Counted from the stretch's first letter, positions 46,552-54,969 are shown. The stretch is DNA of 64,000 bases from Pseudorhodobacter antarcticus (GCA_945862435.1 CAMAXX010000010.1:1-64000); one strand, 5' to 3'. Translations and numbers: made by a program. Notes: a model not told the origin generated them from the sequence alone.

Positions 46552-47840
46552 CCAGCCCCGCTTATTCTGGCCCCGCTTATTCTGGCCCCGCCTATTTTGG
46601 CCTAGATTTCGGCACCTCAAATTCCACGCTGTCCCTCGCAGACGGGGCCAATGCCCATCTGATCGCGCTGGAAGGCGCGGCGGTAACTCTGCCATCCACT
46701 GTGTTTTGGCCCGATGATCGCAGCCCGCTGTCCTTTGGTCGTGCTGCTATGGACACCTATTTGCTAGGCGAAGAGGGGCGGCTGTTACGGGGGCTGAAAT
46801 CCACGCTGGGGAGCGCGCTTTATACCGAAAAAACCCTGCTGGGCGGGCGCATGATTGGCTTTGCTACGGTGATCGAGGCGTTCTTTGCCCATCTGAAAAC
46901 CCACCTTGACCGCGCCCGTGCAGATCGCCCTTTGGGCGGTATTGTGCTGGGGCGGCCCGTGCATTTCCACGATGGTGACGCCGCCGCCGATGCCCGCGCC
47001 GAAGCGGCACTGGCCGAAATCGCCCGCAGCTTGGGCTTTGACCATGTTGCGTTTCAACTGGAACCCATCGCCGCCGCCATGACCTATGAGGCTGGTATTT
47101 CGGGCGAAGAATTGGTGCTGATCGTTGACATCGGCGGGGGCACGTCGGATTTTTCCATCCTGCGCCTGTCGCCCACGCGCGCGCGCGCCGTTGATCGCAG
47201 CGGCGATATTTTGGCCACAGGCGGGGTGCGTGTCGGCGGCACCGATTTTGACCGCGCCCTGTCGCTGGATATGGTGATGCCGACCTTGGGCTATAAGGCC
47301 ACGACCAAAGGCGGGGCAGGGCTGATGCCCAACCATTATTTTCTTGATCTGGCCACATGGCACAAGATCAACGCGCTGTATGTGCCGCGCGTCGCCGCTG
47401 ATATCAAAGCGATGCGGCATGAAATTGACCGCCCCGAACTGCTAGATCGTTTTGCCCGTGTAATCGCCGAAAAATCGGGCCATGCGTTGGCTATGCGGGT
47501 AGAAACTGCCAAAATTGCCCTGTCTGATGCCGAGGCAGCCCGCATTGTGTTGACTGACCTGACAGGCGGGCCAAACCCAATGGCCACGCAAACCGCATTT
47601 TCAGGCAGCGCCGCACCGCTGCTGGCCAAAATCAAGGCGACTATGCTGGATACACTCGCGCGCGCGGGCGCCGCCCCTGCCGATATTGGAACTGTATTCC
47701 TAACAGGCGGCGCGGCCCATATGCCGGCCTTGCGCGCGCTGGTAGAAGACGTGTTCGATAGCGGCCATATAACCACGGGCGACATGCTGGGGTCGGTCGG
47801 TGCGGGCCTTGCGCATGAGGCGCAGCGGCGGTTTGGGTAA
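46548..47840 (+). CDS. Short Hsp70-family protein (YegD-like)
   Basis: 430 residues: an Hsp70 ATPase domain with phosphate 1 motif FGLDFGTSNSTLSL, phosphate 2 VLIVDIGGGTSDFSI and adenosine motif VFLTGGAAHMPALRALV, but without the peptide-binding and lid domains of DnaK. YegD-type proteins are chaperone-like ATPases of unclear role. The first 16 residues hold a PAYSG repeat coded by a 15-bp tandem repeat. Coupled by a 4-base overlap to the FAD oxidoreductase gene. Confidence 0.88.
   Translation: MTSPAYSGPAYSGPAYFGLDFGTSNSTLSLADGANAHLIALEGAAVTLPSTVFWPDDRSPLSFGRAAMDTYLLGEEGRLLRGLKSTLGSALYTEKTLLGGRMIGFATVIEAFFAHLKTHLDRARADRPLGGIVLGRPVHFHDGDAAADARAEAALAEIARSLGFDHVAFQLEPIAAAMTYEAGISGEELVLIVDIGGGTSDFSILRLSPTRARAVDRSGDILATGGVRVGGTDFDRALSLDMVMPTLGYKATTKGGAGLMPNHYFLDLATWHKINALYVPRVAADIKAMRHEIDRPELLDRFARVIAEKSGHALAMRVETAKIALSDAEAARIVLTDLTGGPNPMATQTAFSGSAAPLLAKIKATMLDTLARAGAAPADIGTVFLTGGAAHMPALRALVEDVFDSGHITTGDMLGSVGAGLAHEAQRRFG
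46556..46600. repeat. 15-bp in-frame tandem repeat at the 5' end of the Hsp70-like gene
   Basis: CCCCGCTTATTCTGG at 46556-46570 and 46571-46585, then CCCCGCCTATTTTGG at 46586-46600, coding PAYSG, PAYSG, PAYFG. The unit length keeps the frame, so copy number can change without loss of the protein. Confidence 0.9.
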
Positions 47841-48183
47841 AGTAGCGGGCTTTGCCCCTAACTGCGCGCACCAGACCAACGAACGCTCCTCAGTTAATCA
47901 GGATATTTTAAATAATAAGAAACAAGGGTTTGTTCCATAATCGCAGTAGCAAGAATATCGCGATCCGCAGTTCGAGTGGTGAACCAACCGGCGGGCGTTG
48001 ACACCATTGGTTGGCTATGTTAACCACGAAATAGCTATTATAGCCGATAGAATTCTTAGATTTTACAAACGCTGCAGATCTACTTTAAAAGTGTTTTTGA
48101 AAAAAATGAATGGAATATCCGTTCAATAGACTGCCGAATAATATGCGAATAATTGATGTATTTTATGTAATTTATATAGAGGT
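47841..48183. other. A+T-rich intergenic region before the sulfotransferase-like gene
   Basis: 343 bases that turn abruptly from the local G+C-rich composition to A+T-rich sequence at about 47890 (CAGGATATTTTAAATAATAAG, again with an AGGATATTT core). Several A/T tracts near 48040-48180 could contain promoters. No gene found. It forms the left edge of a compositionally foreign island. Confidence 0.5.
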
Positions 48184-48960
48184 TTGATGATGAACATCAT
48201 TGCTATTGGTGGTTTCCCTCGCAGTGGAACCAGACAATTTGCGGATATATTAAATGGGGATCCTTCTTGTATCATTCAAGGGGAGATTCATAGTGATTTA
48301 CTGCGATCTTTAGCCAAATTTGCGCTTGAGGCTGATAAGTCGTTGGTTCAAGGACGCACTGAAAAAGCTTTTAGTGCGCGGCGAATTAGGTTTGTTTTGG
48401 AAGCTTACCGAATGGTTTCTAAGACTAACGCCGAACCGCTTGTTTGGGATTTCAGTCAACAGAATCTTGGTTTCAAAAAACCCTTTGCCGAGCATTTTTT
48501 CAAAGAATTAGAAGCCTTGTTTTCCCCTAGTGTCGACCGAATAAAATTATTCATTTGCCTCCGTAATATTGAGAAGAATTTTCTGTCTCTGTCTGGTGCC
48601 TTCGGTTATTCACCAAGAAAATTCAAGAAAGGTATAGTTACGACAGACAGAGCTTTAATTGAGATAAGTAAGAATAAATTCTTTGAGGTTTACCCCCTTC
48701 ATCTGGATTCATTTATTGAAAAAAATGATGATGCAAAAGGGGATTGGTTAGTTCAGAATATTTTTTCGAAACTGAATTTGGATATTGCTGCCGAAGACGC
48801 TTTTGAGTTTTATTTTAAAAAAAGAAACGGCAACAAGACCCCTGCAGAGAAAATAAGGGGGCCTATCACAGACGCAGAGCGTAAAATAATATTTGGGGAC
48901 AGGTCATTTATGAAGCACGTTGCGTCGATTGAGGCAAGAATGGGTGTGACGTTGCGATGA
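48184..48960 (+). CDS. Sulfotransferase-like P-loop protein, foreign composition
   Basis: 258 residues. The N-terminal IAIGGFPRSGTRQFADIL (residues 5-22) matches the PAPS-binding 5'-phosphosulfate loop (PRSGT) of sulfotransferases; RIKLFICLRNIEKNFLSLSGAF near residue 118 resembles the 3'-phosphate-binding RxP...S block. No signal peptide. The codons are A/T-rich (many AAA, TTT, GAA, ATT) in contrast to all neighbours, which points to recent transfer. The acceptor is unknown; such genes often modify surface saccharides. Start may be the first or second ATG. Confidence 0.65.
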   Translation: MMMNIIAIGGFPRSGTRQFADILNGDPSCIIQGEIHSDLLRSLAKFALEADKSLVQGRTEKAFSARRIRFVLEAYRMVSKTNAEPLVWDFSQQNLGFKKPFAEHFFKELEALFSPSVDRIKLFICLRNIEKNFLSLSGAFGYSPRKFKKGIVTTDRALIEISKNKFFEVYPLHLDSFIEKNDDAKGDWLVQNIFSKLNLDIAAEDAFEFYFKKRNGNKTPAEKIRGPITDAERKIIFGDRSFMKHVASIEARMGVTLR

Positions 48961-49202
48961 GAAATCGCGCCGGACGCGCCGGTGTGGTTGGTTCTTAAAC
49001 GCAAGTTCCTGATGCGACACGACATTCCCTGTCTCGATGCGCTATGATCTATCTGTTTTTCTTCGACATTCCGCCCTTAGGGTCTTTGGCAATTCGGTTG
49101 CGAGATAGCGTACTGTTTCAAGCGATCCGCTGTGCATTTCTTCGTAATTCATCGATTTGACCATGCCGATAGTTCATCTGCTTTCATGCACATTGTGCTA
49201 TC

Positions 49203-49223
49203 AAAAAAGCGGCACCAAGCCGC
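49203..49223 (-). terminator. Rho-independent terminator, minus strand
   Basis: Stem GCGGC/GCCGC with a 5-base loop at 49209-49223, followed on the minus strand by six T residues. It would terminate minus-strand transcription coming from the lipoprotein gene at 49735-50175 or from the doubtful frame that ends at 49231. Confidence 0.65.
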
Positions 49224-49230
49224 GATACGA

Positions 49231-49542
49231 CTAATCAATTGAACTGGCGGGCGTAAACCAAAAAACGGCCGCCGCGATCATTTTTTGCGCTTGCGCACGG
49301 TTGACTTGGCGCGCGCGACTTGCCCTTTGCATGGTTATGCTGGTTTGGTCGCGGTTGGCATTACATGCGACCGCAGCCCTCGCAAATGAACCGCCCCAAC
49401 CACACAGTCTTGGGTGCAAATGGCCATTGGTGAAAATGGAGCGCGCACCATTCGCTTCAATAGCTACTGAAGCTGAGCCAAACGCCGCCAAGAAAACCGC
49501 AACTGCCTGTGCACATAAGCCTGTGCACCTAAGCCTGTGCAC
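49231..49542 (-). pseudogene. Doubtful minus-strand frame or remnant, related to 53.3-53.5 kb
   Basis: 103 codons from a GTG at 49542, ending 8 bases before the terminator at 49223. Residues 10-28 (CAQAVAVFLAAFGSASVAI) look like a signal sequence. The C-terminal part QRASRARQVNRAQAQKM shares sequence with a plus-strand segment at 53360-53420 (QRASHARQIGRAQKKK). Neither copy matches a family I know. The 5' end lies in the 14-bp tandem repeats. It may be a relic of a duplicated gene or of a mobile element. Confidence 0.3.
49241..49376 (-). repeat. Diverged repeat, copy A
   Basis: Read on the minus strand this segment aligns with 53323-53464 on the plus strand; the best conserved stretch is TGCAAAGGGCAAGTC followed by GCGCGCGCC/ACGCGCGCC, and both copies end in GCCCGCCAGTTCA or GCCGCCAGTTCA. 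Copies differ by scattered substitutions and small gaps. Confidence 0.7.
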
Positions 49543-49570
49543 TTAAGCCTGTGCACATAAGCCTATGCAC
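49505..49570. repeat. 14-bp tandem repeat array
   Basis: Four full units GCCTGTGCACNTAA (N = A, C, T, A) at 49505, 49519, 49533 and 49547, then a partial unit GCCTATGCAC. Each unit contains the palindrome GTGCAC. There are no spacers, so it is not a CRISPR array. Confidence 0.92.
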
Positions 49571-49734
49571 TCTTCCTGCAGTATACCGAATTTAGGTTCA
49601 AAAACCGTGCAAATGATCTCTTGAGAATTTTGGTGAAGTATTGCCCTCGAAACTGTGAATAATTGCCTCCGATGGAATAGAGCCTTTCGCAAATATCTTG
49701 CGGCGAAGTGCAACGAGACGGCGCGTCCCCGCTT

Positions 49735-50175
49735 CTATGGCAGGGCCAAGACCTGCACTTGGGGCAAATCGGTCAATCCAAGCCCCAGCGCGCGGTAGGC
49801 CGAAAAGGACAACGTTGCCCCCCCAGCGCTAGGCAGCAAATCGACATTCACACCCGCGCCATTTGCCAGCACAGCGCGGCCTTGGGTTGGGGCGGCTACC
49901 AGATTGGATTTCAGCCACAGACCCTGCTGCGCAGGGCTACCCAAGGCAACGCTTACAATGCCCAAAACTTGGCCAGCATTGGGCGCAGCAACGGCGGCCT
50001 CTTTTTGTGCATCGCTTACAGCGTCCAGCGCGGCGGCGTTTTGCCCGCCCGTGGTAAGCGCCTGCAGGCGGCTTTGCTCTGGGCGCGGATTTAACCATGA
50101 TTTGGTTTTGCTCCACGCACCTGCACAGGCAGATAGTGGCAACGTCAGGCACAGGGCAAGGGCGATGGATTTCAT
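49735..50175 (-). CDS. Small lipoprotein of unknown function
   Basis: 146 residues with a lipoprotein signal peptide MKSIALALCLTLPLSACAG (lipobox LSAC, Cys17). The mature part is Ala/Leu/Gly-rich and mixed in secondary structure, with no motif I recognise (VALGSPAQQGLWLKSNLVAAP, then LSFSAYRALGLGLTDLPQVQVLAL). It probably sits on the periplasmic side of a membrane. It is divergent from moaA. Confidence 0.7.
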   Translation of the reverse strand: MKSIALALCLTLPLSACAGAWSKTKSWLNPRPEQSRLQALTTGGQNAAALDAVSDAQKEAAVAAPNAGQVLGIVSVALGSPAQQGLWLKSNLVAAPTQGRAVLANGAGVNVDLLPSAGGATLSFSAYRALGLGLTDLPQVQVLALP

Positions 50176-50326
50176 GGCGAGAACCTAGGGCCAAATTGCC
50201 CGCCTCGCAAGGGGCTGCAACTTGGACTTGCAGCTTTGGCTTGCATTTTTCGCCAGCATTTTTCGCCTATGTCTTTTGCCTAAGCTGGGGCTTGCGGGGG
50301 CTGCGCGCGGGGCTTAGGTTAGCCTC

Positions 50327-51364
50327 ATGCAAAACGTCCCCCTTATTGACCCTTTCGCGCGCCCGATCACCTATCTGCGCCTGTCGGTCACCGACCGCTG
50401 CGATTTTCGCTGCACCTATTGCATGTCCGAAGCGATGCAGTTTTTGCCGCGCGCCGATTTGCTGACGCTGGAAGAGTTGGATCGCCTGTCAAGCGCCTTT
50501 ATCGACCTAGGTGTGCGCAAGCTGCGCATCACGGGGGGCGAGCCGCTGGTGCGCAAAGGGATTATGACGCTGTTCCAATCCCTAAGCCGCCACTTGGACA
50601 GCGGCGCGCTGGAAGATTTGACGCTGACCACCAATGGCAGCCAACTCGCGCGCTACGCGGGTGATCTGGCTGCCTGCGGGATACGGCGGGTAAATGTTTC
50701 GCTTGATACGCTTGATCCCGAAAAATTCGCTGCCATTACCCGCTGGGGCAAACTTGCCCCCGTTTTGGACGGCATTGCAGCGGCCAAAACGGCGGGCATG
50801 CGGGTGAAGATCAACGCGGTGGCGCTGAAAGGCGTTAATGAGGACGAACTGCACGCCCTGACAGATTGGTGCGCCGCGCAGGGCCATGATCTGACCTTTA
50901 TCGAGGTTATGCCTATGGGAGAGGACATGGGCGATGCGCTGCGCCTTGGCCAATATTGGCCTCTAACCGATGTGCGCGCGCGCCTTGCCGCCCATTATGG
51001 TATGACCGACCTGCCGCTGCGCACAGGCGGGCCTGCCCGCTATGTGCGGCTGAACGCAACGGGCCAGCAGATTGGATTTATCACGCCGCTGACCCATAAT
51101 TTCTGCGAAAGCTGTAACCGCGTGCGCGCGACCTGCACGGGGCAGCTTTACATGTGCCTTGGCCAAAACGACATGGCCGATCTGCGCGCACCTTTGCGCG
51201 CCAGCGCCGATAACGCCGCGCTCACTGCCGCCATTCGCGCTGCCATTGCTCGTAAACCCAAGGGGCATGATTTTGATTATTCTCGTGCCGCCGCGCCTGC
51301 CGGGAATGTAACGGGCAAAGTATCTGGCCAGATGCCGCGACATATGAGCCATACGGGGGGGTGA
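50327..51364 (+). CDS. moaA: GTP 3',8-cyclase MoaA
   Basis: Radical-SAM enzyme of molybdenum cofactor synthesis that turns GTP into 3',8-cyclo-GTP for MoaC. 345 residues; the SAM cluster cysteines are Cys25, Cys29 and Cys32 ([11 protein letters not shown]), the C-terminal cluster is formed by [15 protein letters not shown], and the conserved C-terminal Gly-Gly is present (HTGG). No Moco riboswitch was recognised upstream, and moaC is not adjacent. Confidence 0.95.
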   Translation: MQNVPLIDPFARPITYLRLSVTDRCDFRCTYCMSEAMQFLPRADLLTLEELDRLSSAFIDLGVRKLRITGGEPLVRKGIMTLFQSLSRHLDSGALEDLTLTTNGSQLARYAGDLAACGIRRVNVSLDTLDPEKFAAITRWGKLAPVLDGIAAAKTAGMRVKINAVALKGVNEDELHALTDWCAAQGHDLTFIEVMPMGEDMGDALRLGQYWPLTDVRARLAAHYGMTDLPLRTGGPARYVRLNATGQQIGFITPLTHNFCESCNRVRATCTGQLYMCLGQNDMADLRAPLRASADNAALTAAIRAAIARKPKGHDFDYSRAAAPAGNVTGKVSGQMPRHMSHTGG

Positions 51365-51444
51365 TCCCCCTCACGGCATAGCGCCGCCACCCTATTCATG
51401 TCCAATGCTCAAGCGCACGTTAAGCCCAAAGCAAAAGGTGCATC

Positions 51445-52050
51445 ATGGATGCGTTTTTACGCTCGCGCATACAGTTTGCGGCCAATAGCTCGTTCCACAT
51501 TCTTTTGCCCACCATCACATTAAGCTGAGTGCTGCCGTTCTTTAAGCTGCGGCTCAACGCCACGCGCGACCCAGCTTGGATGGCGGCCGATATGTTTTGG
51601 GTCAAGGTCTTTGCGCTGTCGTTTGCAATGGGGGTGGTTTTGGGCATCATGCTGTTTGATGCAAGCCGTATGGCGCCTTGGGTGCAAACCACGGCCACGT
51701 TTTTGGTGGCCCTTGGCACTACCATGTCGGCGTTTTGGATTAATATGCGGAATTCGTGGATGCACACCTGCGGGGTTGGAACTGCGGGTTGGCGTAGTGC
51801 ACCCAACCGATCGGACACCTTTTTGCGCCACTTCAACCCCGTCCACGCTGGGCTTTGGCAGCGTGGCCTACAGCTTTTACCGCTATATCGCGTGCCTGAA
51901 AAGCCGACCACCGATCTGACCGCATCCGCGCCCGAAAGCCTGATTATCATCCTATCGGGCGTGGCGATTGTGCTGCCCATCATCATCGCCCATTCCACGC
52001 TGTCCTAGGTGATTTTCCGCAGCAAATCGCGCGGGCTGCGCTATTGTTAA
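51445..52050 (+). pseudogene. Composite remnant of cydA and cydB (cytochrome bd-type quinol oxidase)
   Basis: From the ATG at 51445 the frame reads MDAFLRSRIQFAANSSFHIL, the CydA start, then meets an in-frame TGA (51526) at the usual Trp, and continues LPFFKLRLNATRDPAWMAA and FWVKVFALSFAMGVV. About 50 residues of CydA are then missing before LGIMLF and ATFLVALGTTMSAFWI; near 51765 the frame shifts (HTPAGLELR is in another frame). The end, PESLIIILSGVAIVLPII plus IFRSKSRGLRY past a TAG, resembles the CydB C-terminus. So stop, deletion, frameshift and cydA-cydB fusion by deletion are all visible. Confidence 0.8.
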
Positions 52051-53222
52051 AGTGGCATCCTGCGCTCGATCAGGGCGGCAAACCATGCCACCCCTGCGGG
52101 GATGATTGCATCGTTGAAATCATAAGCGGGGTGATGCAGCATCGCGCTATGCCCGTTGCCAAGGAACATATAGGCACCGCCAAATCCATTTTGGGCTGAC
52201 GCGTTCAGCATATAAGAAAAATCCTCGGCCCCCATCATCGGGGCGGCATTGGCGGTTGGCTGGCCCGTGACCACCTGCGCCGCTTCGCCAGCAAAGCCCG
52301 CTTGATCTGGGCTGTTCACTGTCACGGGATAGCCGCGCTGGTAATCGACAAGAATCTGCGCGCCAAAGGTTGCGGCCACGCCATCGCAGACGGCGCGTAG
52401 ACGCACCTCAAGCGCATCCCTTACTGGCGCAGACAGCGCGCGCGCTGTGCCTGAAAGGCGCACCTCTTGCGGCAAAACATTTGGCGCGCGGCTGTCGGTA
52501 TCGATCATGCAGACCGACAAAACCGCCGCATCCAGCGGATCGATATTGCGCGATGTGATCGATTGCAGCGCCGTGATCAGATAAGCGGCGATCAGCACCG
52601 CATCAATTGCATCTTGCGGCATGGCCGCATGGCCGCCGCGCCCTGTGATGGTGATGTCAAAGAAATCGGCGCTGGCCATCATAGCGCCGGAATTAATGGC
52701 AAACGTCCCCGCCGCTTGGTTTGGCATATTGTGCAGAGCATAGATTTCCGAAATGCCAAAGCGCGGGATCAACCCATCCTGCACCATCGCAAGCCCGCCT
52801 GCGCCGCCCTCTTCTGCGGGTTGAAATACCAGGACGGCGCGGCCCGAAAACTGGCGCGTCTCGCACAAATACTGCGCCGCCCCCAGCAACATGGCGGTGT
52901 GGCCATCATGCCCGCAAGCATGCATTTTACCAAGCATTTCCGATGCATACGGCGCGCCCGTCGCCTCGGTTATGGGCAGCGCGTCCATATCGGCGCGCAG
53001 GGCAATGGCGTGGTTCGCTTTGCCTTTGCCAATAATTTCCGCCACAATCCCCGCACGCCCAACCGCCGTGGTCACGCTATCGCAGCCCATCGCGCGCAGT
53101 TTATCGGCCACAAAGGCGGTGGTCTGCGGCAGCTCATAGCCCAGTTCAGGCACACGGTGCAGCGCGCGCCGCCAATGGGTGATTTGGGGGGTAAGTTCGG
53201 TAATACGGGCGGGAATGGGCAT
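52047..53222 (-). CDS. M20 family amidohydrolase (hippurate hydrolase-like)
   Basis: 391 residues from the ATG at 53222. The metal-binding ACGHDGHTAMLLGAA, EEGGAGGLAMV and the terminal MMGAEDFSYMLN blocks fit the M20D amidohydrolase/aminoacylase group that hydrolyses N-acyl amino acids, hippurate or amide conjugates. GGAGCC precedes the start. The frame is open to 53339, but those codons fall in the intergenic repeat. Its stop overlaps the cydAB remnant by four bases. Confidence 0.9.
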   Translation of the reverse strand: MPIPARITELTPQITHWRRALHRVPELGYELPQTTAFVADKLRAMGCDSVTTAVGRAGIVAEIIGKGKANHAIALRADMDALPITEATGAPYASEMLGKMHACGHDGHTAMLLGAAQYLCETRQFSGRAVLVFQPAEEGGAGGLAMVQDGLIPRFGISEIYALHNMPNQAAGTFAINSGAMMASADFFDITITGRGGHAAMPQDAIDAVLIAAYLITALQSITSRNIDPLDAAVLSVCMIDTDSRAPNVLPQEVRLSGTARALSAPVRDALEVRLRAVCDGVAATFGAQILVDYQRGYPVTVNSPDQAGFAGEAAQVVTGQPTANAAPMMGAEDFSYMLNASAQNGFGGAYMFLGNGHSAMLHHPAYDFNDAIIPAGVAWFAALIERRMPL

Positions 53223-53664
53223 AGCAGGCTCCTTTGCCGCAGCATCGCGCAAGTGGCGGGCGCGGTAAAGGGGCGTTGCCCTTCTGTGCCTTCGGGCAAT
53301 ACACCCCAGAATATTCTTGAAGACTGTAGTCGCGGGCAATGCTGGCCGCGGCCAAACCAGAATAGCCGTGCAAAGGGCAAGTCACGCGCGCCAGATCGGC
53401 CGTGCGCAGAAGAAAAAGGCGAAAGATCGTGGCGGACGTTTCGGAGTTACGGCCGCCAGTTCAGCCGCGCCGTTGGCGGAACTATCAACCGCAACACCCC
53501 GTAGCAATCACGAAACTTACGTTTTAAGTTTCGGCTCGAGCGAAAGGCTATTTTTCTATATTACAGAGCCTTAACATAGTATCGCAAATGCACTGGCGGG
53601 ATAGATCCTGTCGCAAATACCCTGCTGGGCGATCAAGCTTGCAAGAGGCGCAGTGCAATGCCCC
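53223..53664. other. Intergenic region with repeat copy B and stem-loop
   Basis: 442 bases between the M20 gene and the AlkD-like gene, both minus strand. It contains the diverged repeat copy B (53323-53464), a perfect stem-loop GAAACTTA-cgttt-TAAGTTTC (53512-53532) and the module near 53599-53625 (GGGATAGATCCTGTCGCAAA) shared with 49671-49700. No gene supported. Confidence 0.5.
53323..53464 (+). repeat. Diverged repeat, copy B
   Basis: Plus-strand counterpart of copy A at 49241-49376 in opposite orientation; shared core GTGCAAAGGGCAAGTC and TCGGAGTTACGGCCGCCAG. Here the frame QRASHARQIGRAQKKK continues differently downstream, so the copy is no longer a complete gene. Confidence 0.7.
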
Positions 53665-54369
53665 CTACAGCGCTAACCCCGAGCGTAGATCTTCGGGCAA
53701 GTATTGGGCGGCCTCTTTGCGCGCGAACGCTTTCATATAGGGGCCGTGTTCGGCAAGAAATTGCGCTGATCGGGCCGCGTCATGTTTGGATAAATCGCGC
53801 AGCCACCAAGCGAGCATCTTTTGCATAAACCAGTCGCGATCAGGCACATACAGCGCCGCCCAGCCCAAAATTCGCTCGCGGATGGCGCTATCTTCGGGTT
53901 TTGGATGGTTTATTTTCGCCCATGGCAGGGTTGCGACAAGGGCGGCGCGGCGCATCCACATCAAAGGGGAGACTGTCCAATCTTCAACTACATCCAACCG
54001 CTGCGGGTCTGCCACAAGCCGCTTTTGCAGCGCGATACAGGCGTGATCGGCCAGTGCCCACGCGTCAAATTGCGGCGCCCATGTGCAGATCAGATCGAAC
54101 GCGGGGCCATCGCCCTCTTTCATGCGCGCTTGGCTTAGCAGTTTGCAGGCGGCGACGCGGCCTTCATGGATGTTGCTGTCCCACAACCCTGCGGCCAAAT
54201 GTATGCGCGCCAGCACGTCCATCTCGGCGCGCCAGGCATTGGTGAACCCTTCAATCTGCGGCACAGGGATGCCCAAATAAGGGCGGTCGACCTTGTGATA
54301 AGCGGCCATCTCGGCAGCTTTCTCGGGGTTGGCTGCCCCTTTCAGGGCATTAAGGGCGGCATTAAGCAT
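53665..54369 (-). CDS. AlkD-like DNA alkylation repair protein
   Basis: 234 residues, all-helical HEAT-like repeat protein. HKVDRPYLGIPVPQIEGFTNAWRAE near the N-terminus and LADHACIALQKRLV, VEDWTVSPLMWMRRAALVATLPWAK in the middle match the AlkD family of alkylpurine DNA glycosylases (RRAALVATL is the characteristic segment, with the catalytic-type Trp/Asp region nearby). AAAGG lies seven bases before the ATG at 54369; a TTG at 54384 is an alternative start. DUF3833 gene lies upstream on the same strand. Confidence 0.82.
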   Translation of the reverse strand: MLNAALNALKGAANPEKAAEMAAYHKVDRPYLGIPVPQIEGFTNAWRAEMDVLARIHLAAGLWDSNIHEGRVAACKLLSQARMKEGDGPAFDLICTWAPQFDAWALADHACIALQKRLVADPQRLDVVEDWTVSPLMWMRRAALVATLPWAKINHPKPEDSAIRERILGWAALYVPDRDWFMQKMLAWWLRDLSKHDAARSAQFLAEHGPYMKAFARKEAAQYLPEDLRSGLAL

Positions 54370-54426
54370 ATAAGGGCCTTTCAACTTTGCCCCCTCTTGC
54401 CGCCCCTTTGCCCTGCGCGCAAGGGT

Positions 54427-54969
54427 TTAGCGCTGAATTTTGAACTGCACCTTTGCCACAGGCAGACCCCAGCGCGTGACAATCGCATCATTCAAAATCA
54501 GCTCATTGCCCGCATCATAAATTACATCGGAAAACCCAAGCCGCGTTGTCCCAGAGGGCGAGGCGAAATTGGCGGTATAGGTCAGGCGGATCACGCCGCC
54601 TTCCTCATTCACCTGCGCGGTGCCAACAGTATCTTCGCGCTTGCCCGTCCATCTGCCCGAACCAACCTCGTCAAACACCCAAGTCAGGCGGTTTTTGTCG
54701 CCATCGTCATAGATGAAATCTTCGACAACTGTCAGCCGTCGCGCGCCTGTTTGGCCGGTGACAGTTCCGTTCAGCAGCGCGGTAAAGCGGCGCTCATCCC
54801 CTGTAAGCCAGACTTGGAAATGGCCAGCCCCAGTCGAGCGCCCTGAAAATGCATCGACCAAGGTCAAAGGCGCAGCGGGCGCTTTGGGGGCTGCAGGCAC
54901 TGTGGCGCAGCTCGTCAGGGCAAGCCCGCCCAAAACGACCCCGCCGGCCAAGAGTAAACGTCTGATCAT
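54427..54969 (-). CDS. DUF3833 family lipoprotein
   Basis: 180 residues with a lipobox signal peptide (MIRRLLLAGGVVLGGLALTSCATV; LTSC, Cys21). The mature part shows the DUF3833 pattern: FSGRSTGAGHFQ, VVEDFIYDDGDKNRLTWVFDEVGSGRWTGKREDTVGTA, and the end TRWGLPVAKVQFKI. A lipocalin-like beta-barrel is predicted for the family; function unknown, presumably at the outer membrane or periplasm. Confidence 0.85.
   Translation of the reverse strand: MIRRLLLAGGVVLGGLALTSCATVPAAPKAPAAPLTLVDAFSGRSTGAGHFQVWLTGDERRFTALLNGTVTGQTGARRLTVVEDFIYDDGDKNRLTWVFDEVGSGRWTGKREDTVGTAQVNEEGGVIRLTYTANFASPSGTTRLGFSDVIYDAGNELILNDAIVTRWGLPVAKVQFKIQR

Larger units (their letters stand above)
48961..49734. other. Long intergenic region with repeats and a terminator
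   Basis: 774 bases. It holds GCGCCGG-ac-GCGCCGG just after the sulfotransferase stop, a minus-strand terminator at 49203-49223, one copy of a diverged ~135-bp repeat (49241-49376), a 14-bp tandem repeat array (49505-49570) and a short module at 49671-49700 (GGAATAGAGCCTTTCGCAAA) that recurs near 53599. No gene can be asserted beyond the doubtful frame at 49231-49542. Confidence 0.5.

Noticed and set aside
49301..49546. 81-codon plus-strand frame with a signal-peptide-like N-terminus (TTG start)
   Set aside because: It runs antisense to the frame related to copy B, has no ribosome binding site, and its end consists of the 14-bp repeat array.
49505..49570. Possible CRISPR array
   Set aside because: The 14-bp units are directly joined without spacers, and no cas genes are present.
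50176..50326. Moco riboswitch upstream of moaA
   Set aside because: The 151-base divergent region has G-rich direct repeats of GCTTG/GGGGCTT but no fold that I can match to the Moco motif.
51420..51998. 192-codon minus-strand frame
   Set aside because: It is the antisense shadow of the cydA/cydB remnant, whose plus-strand sequence matches known protein segments.
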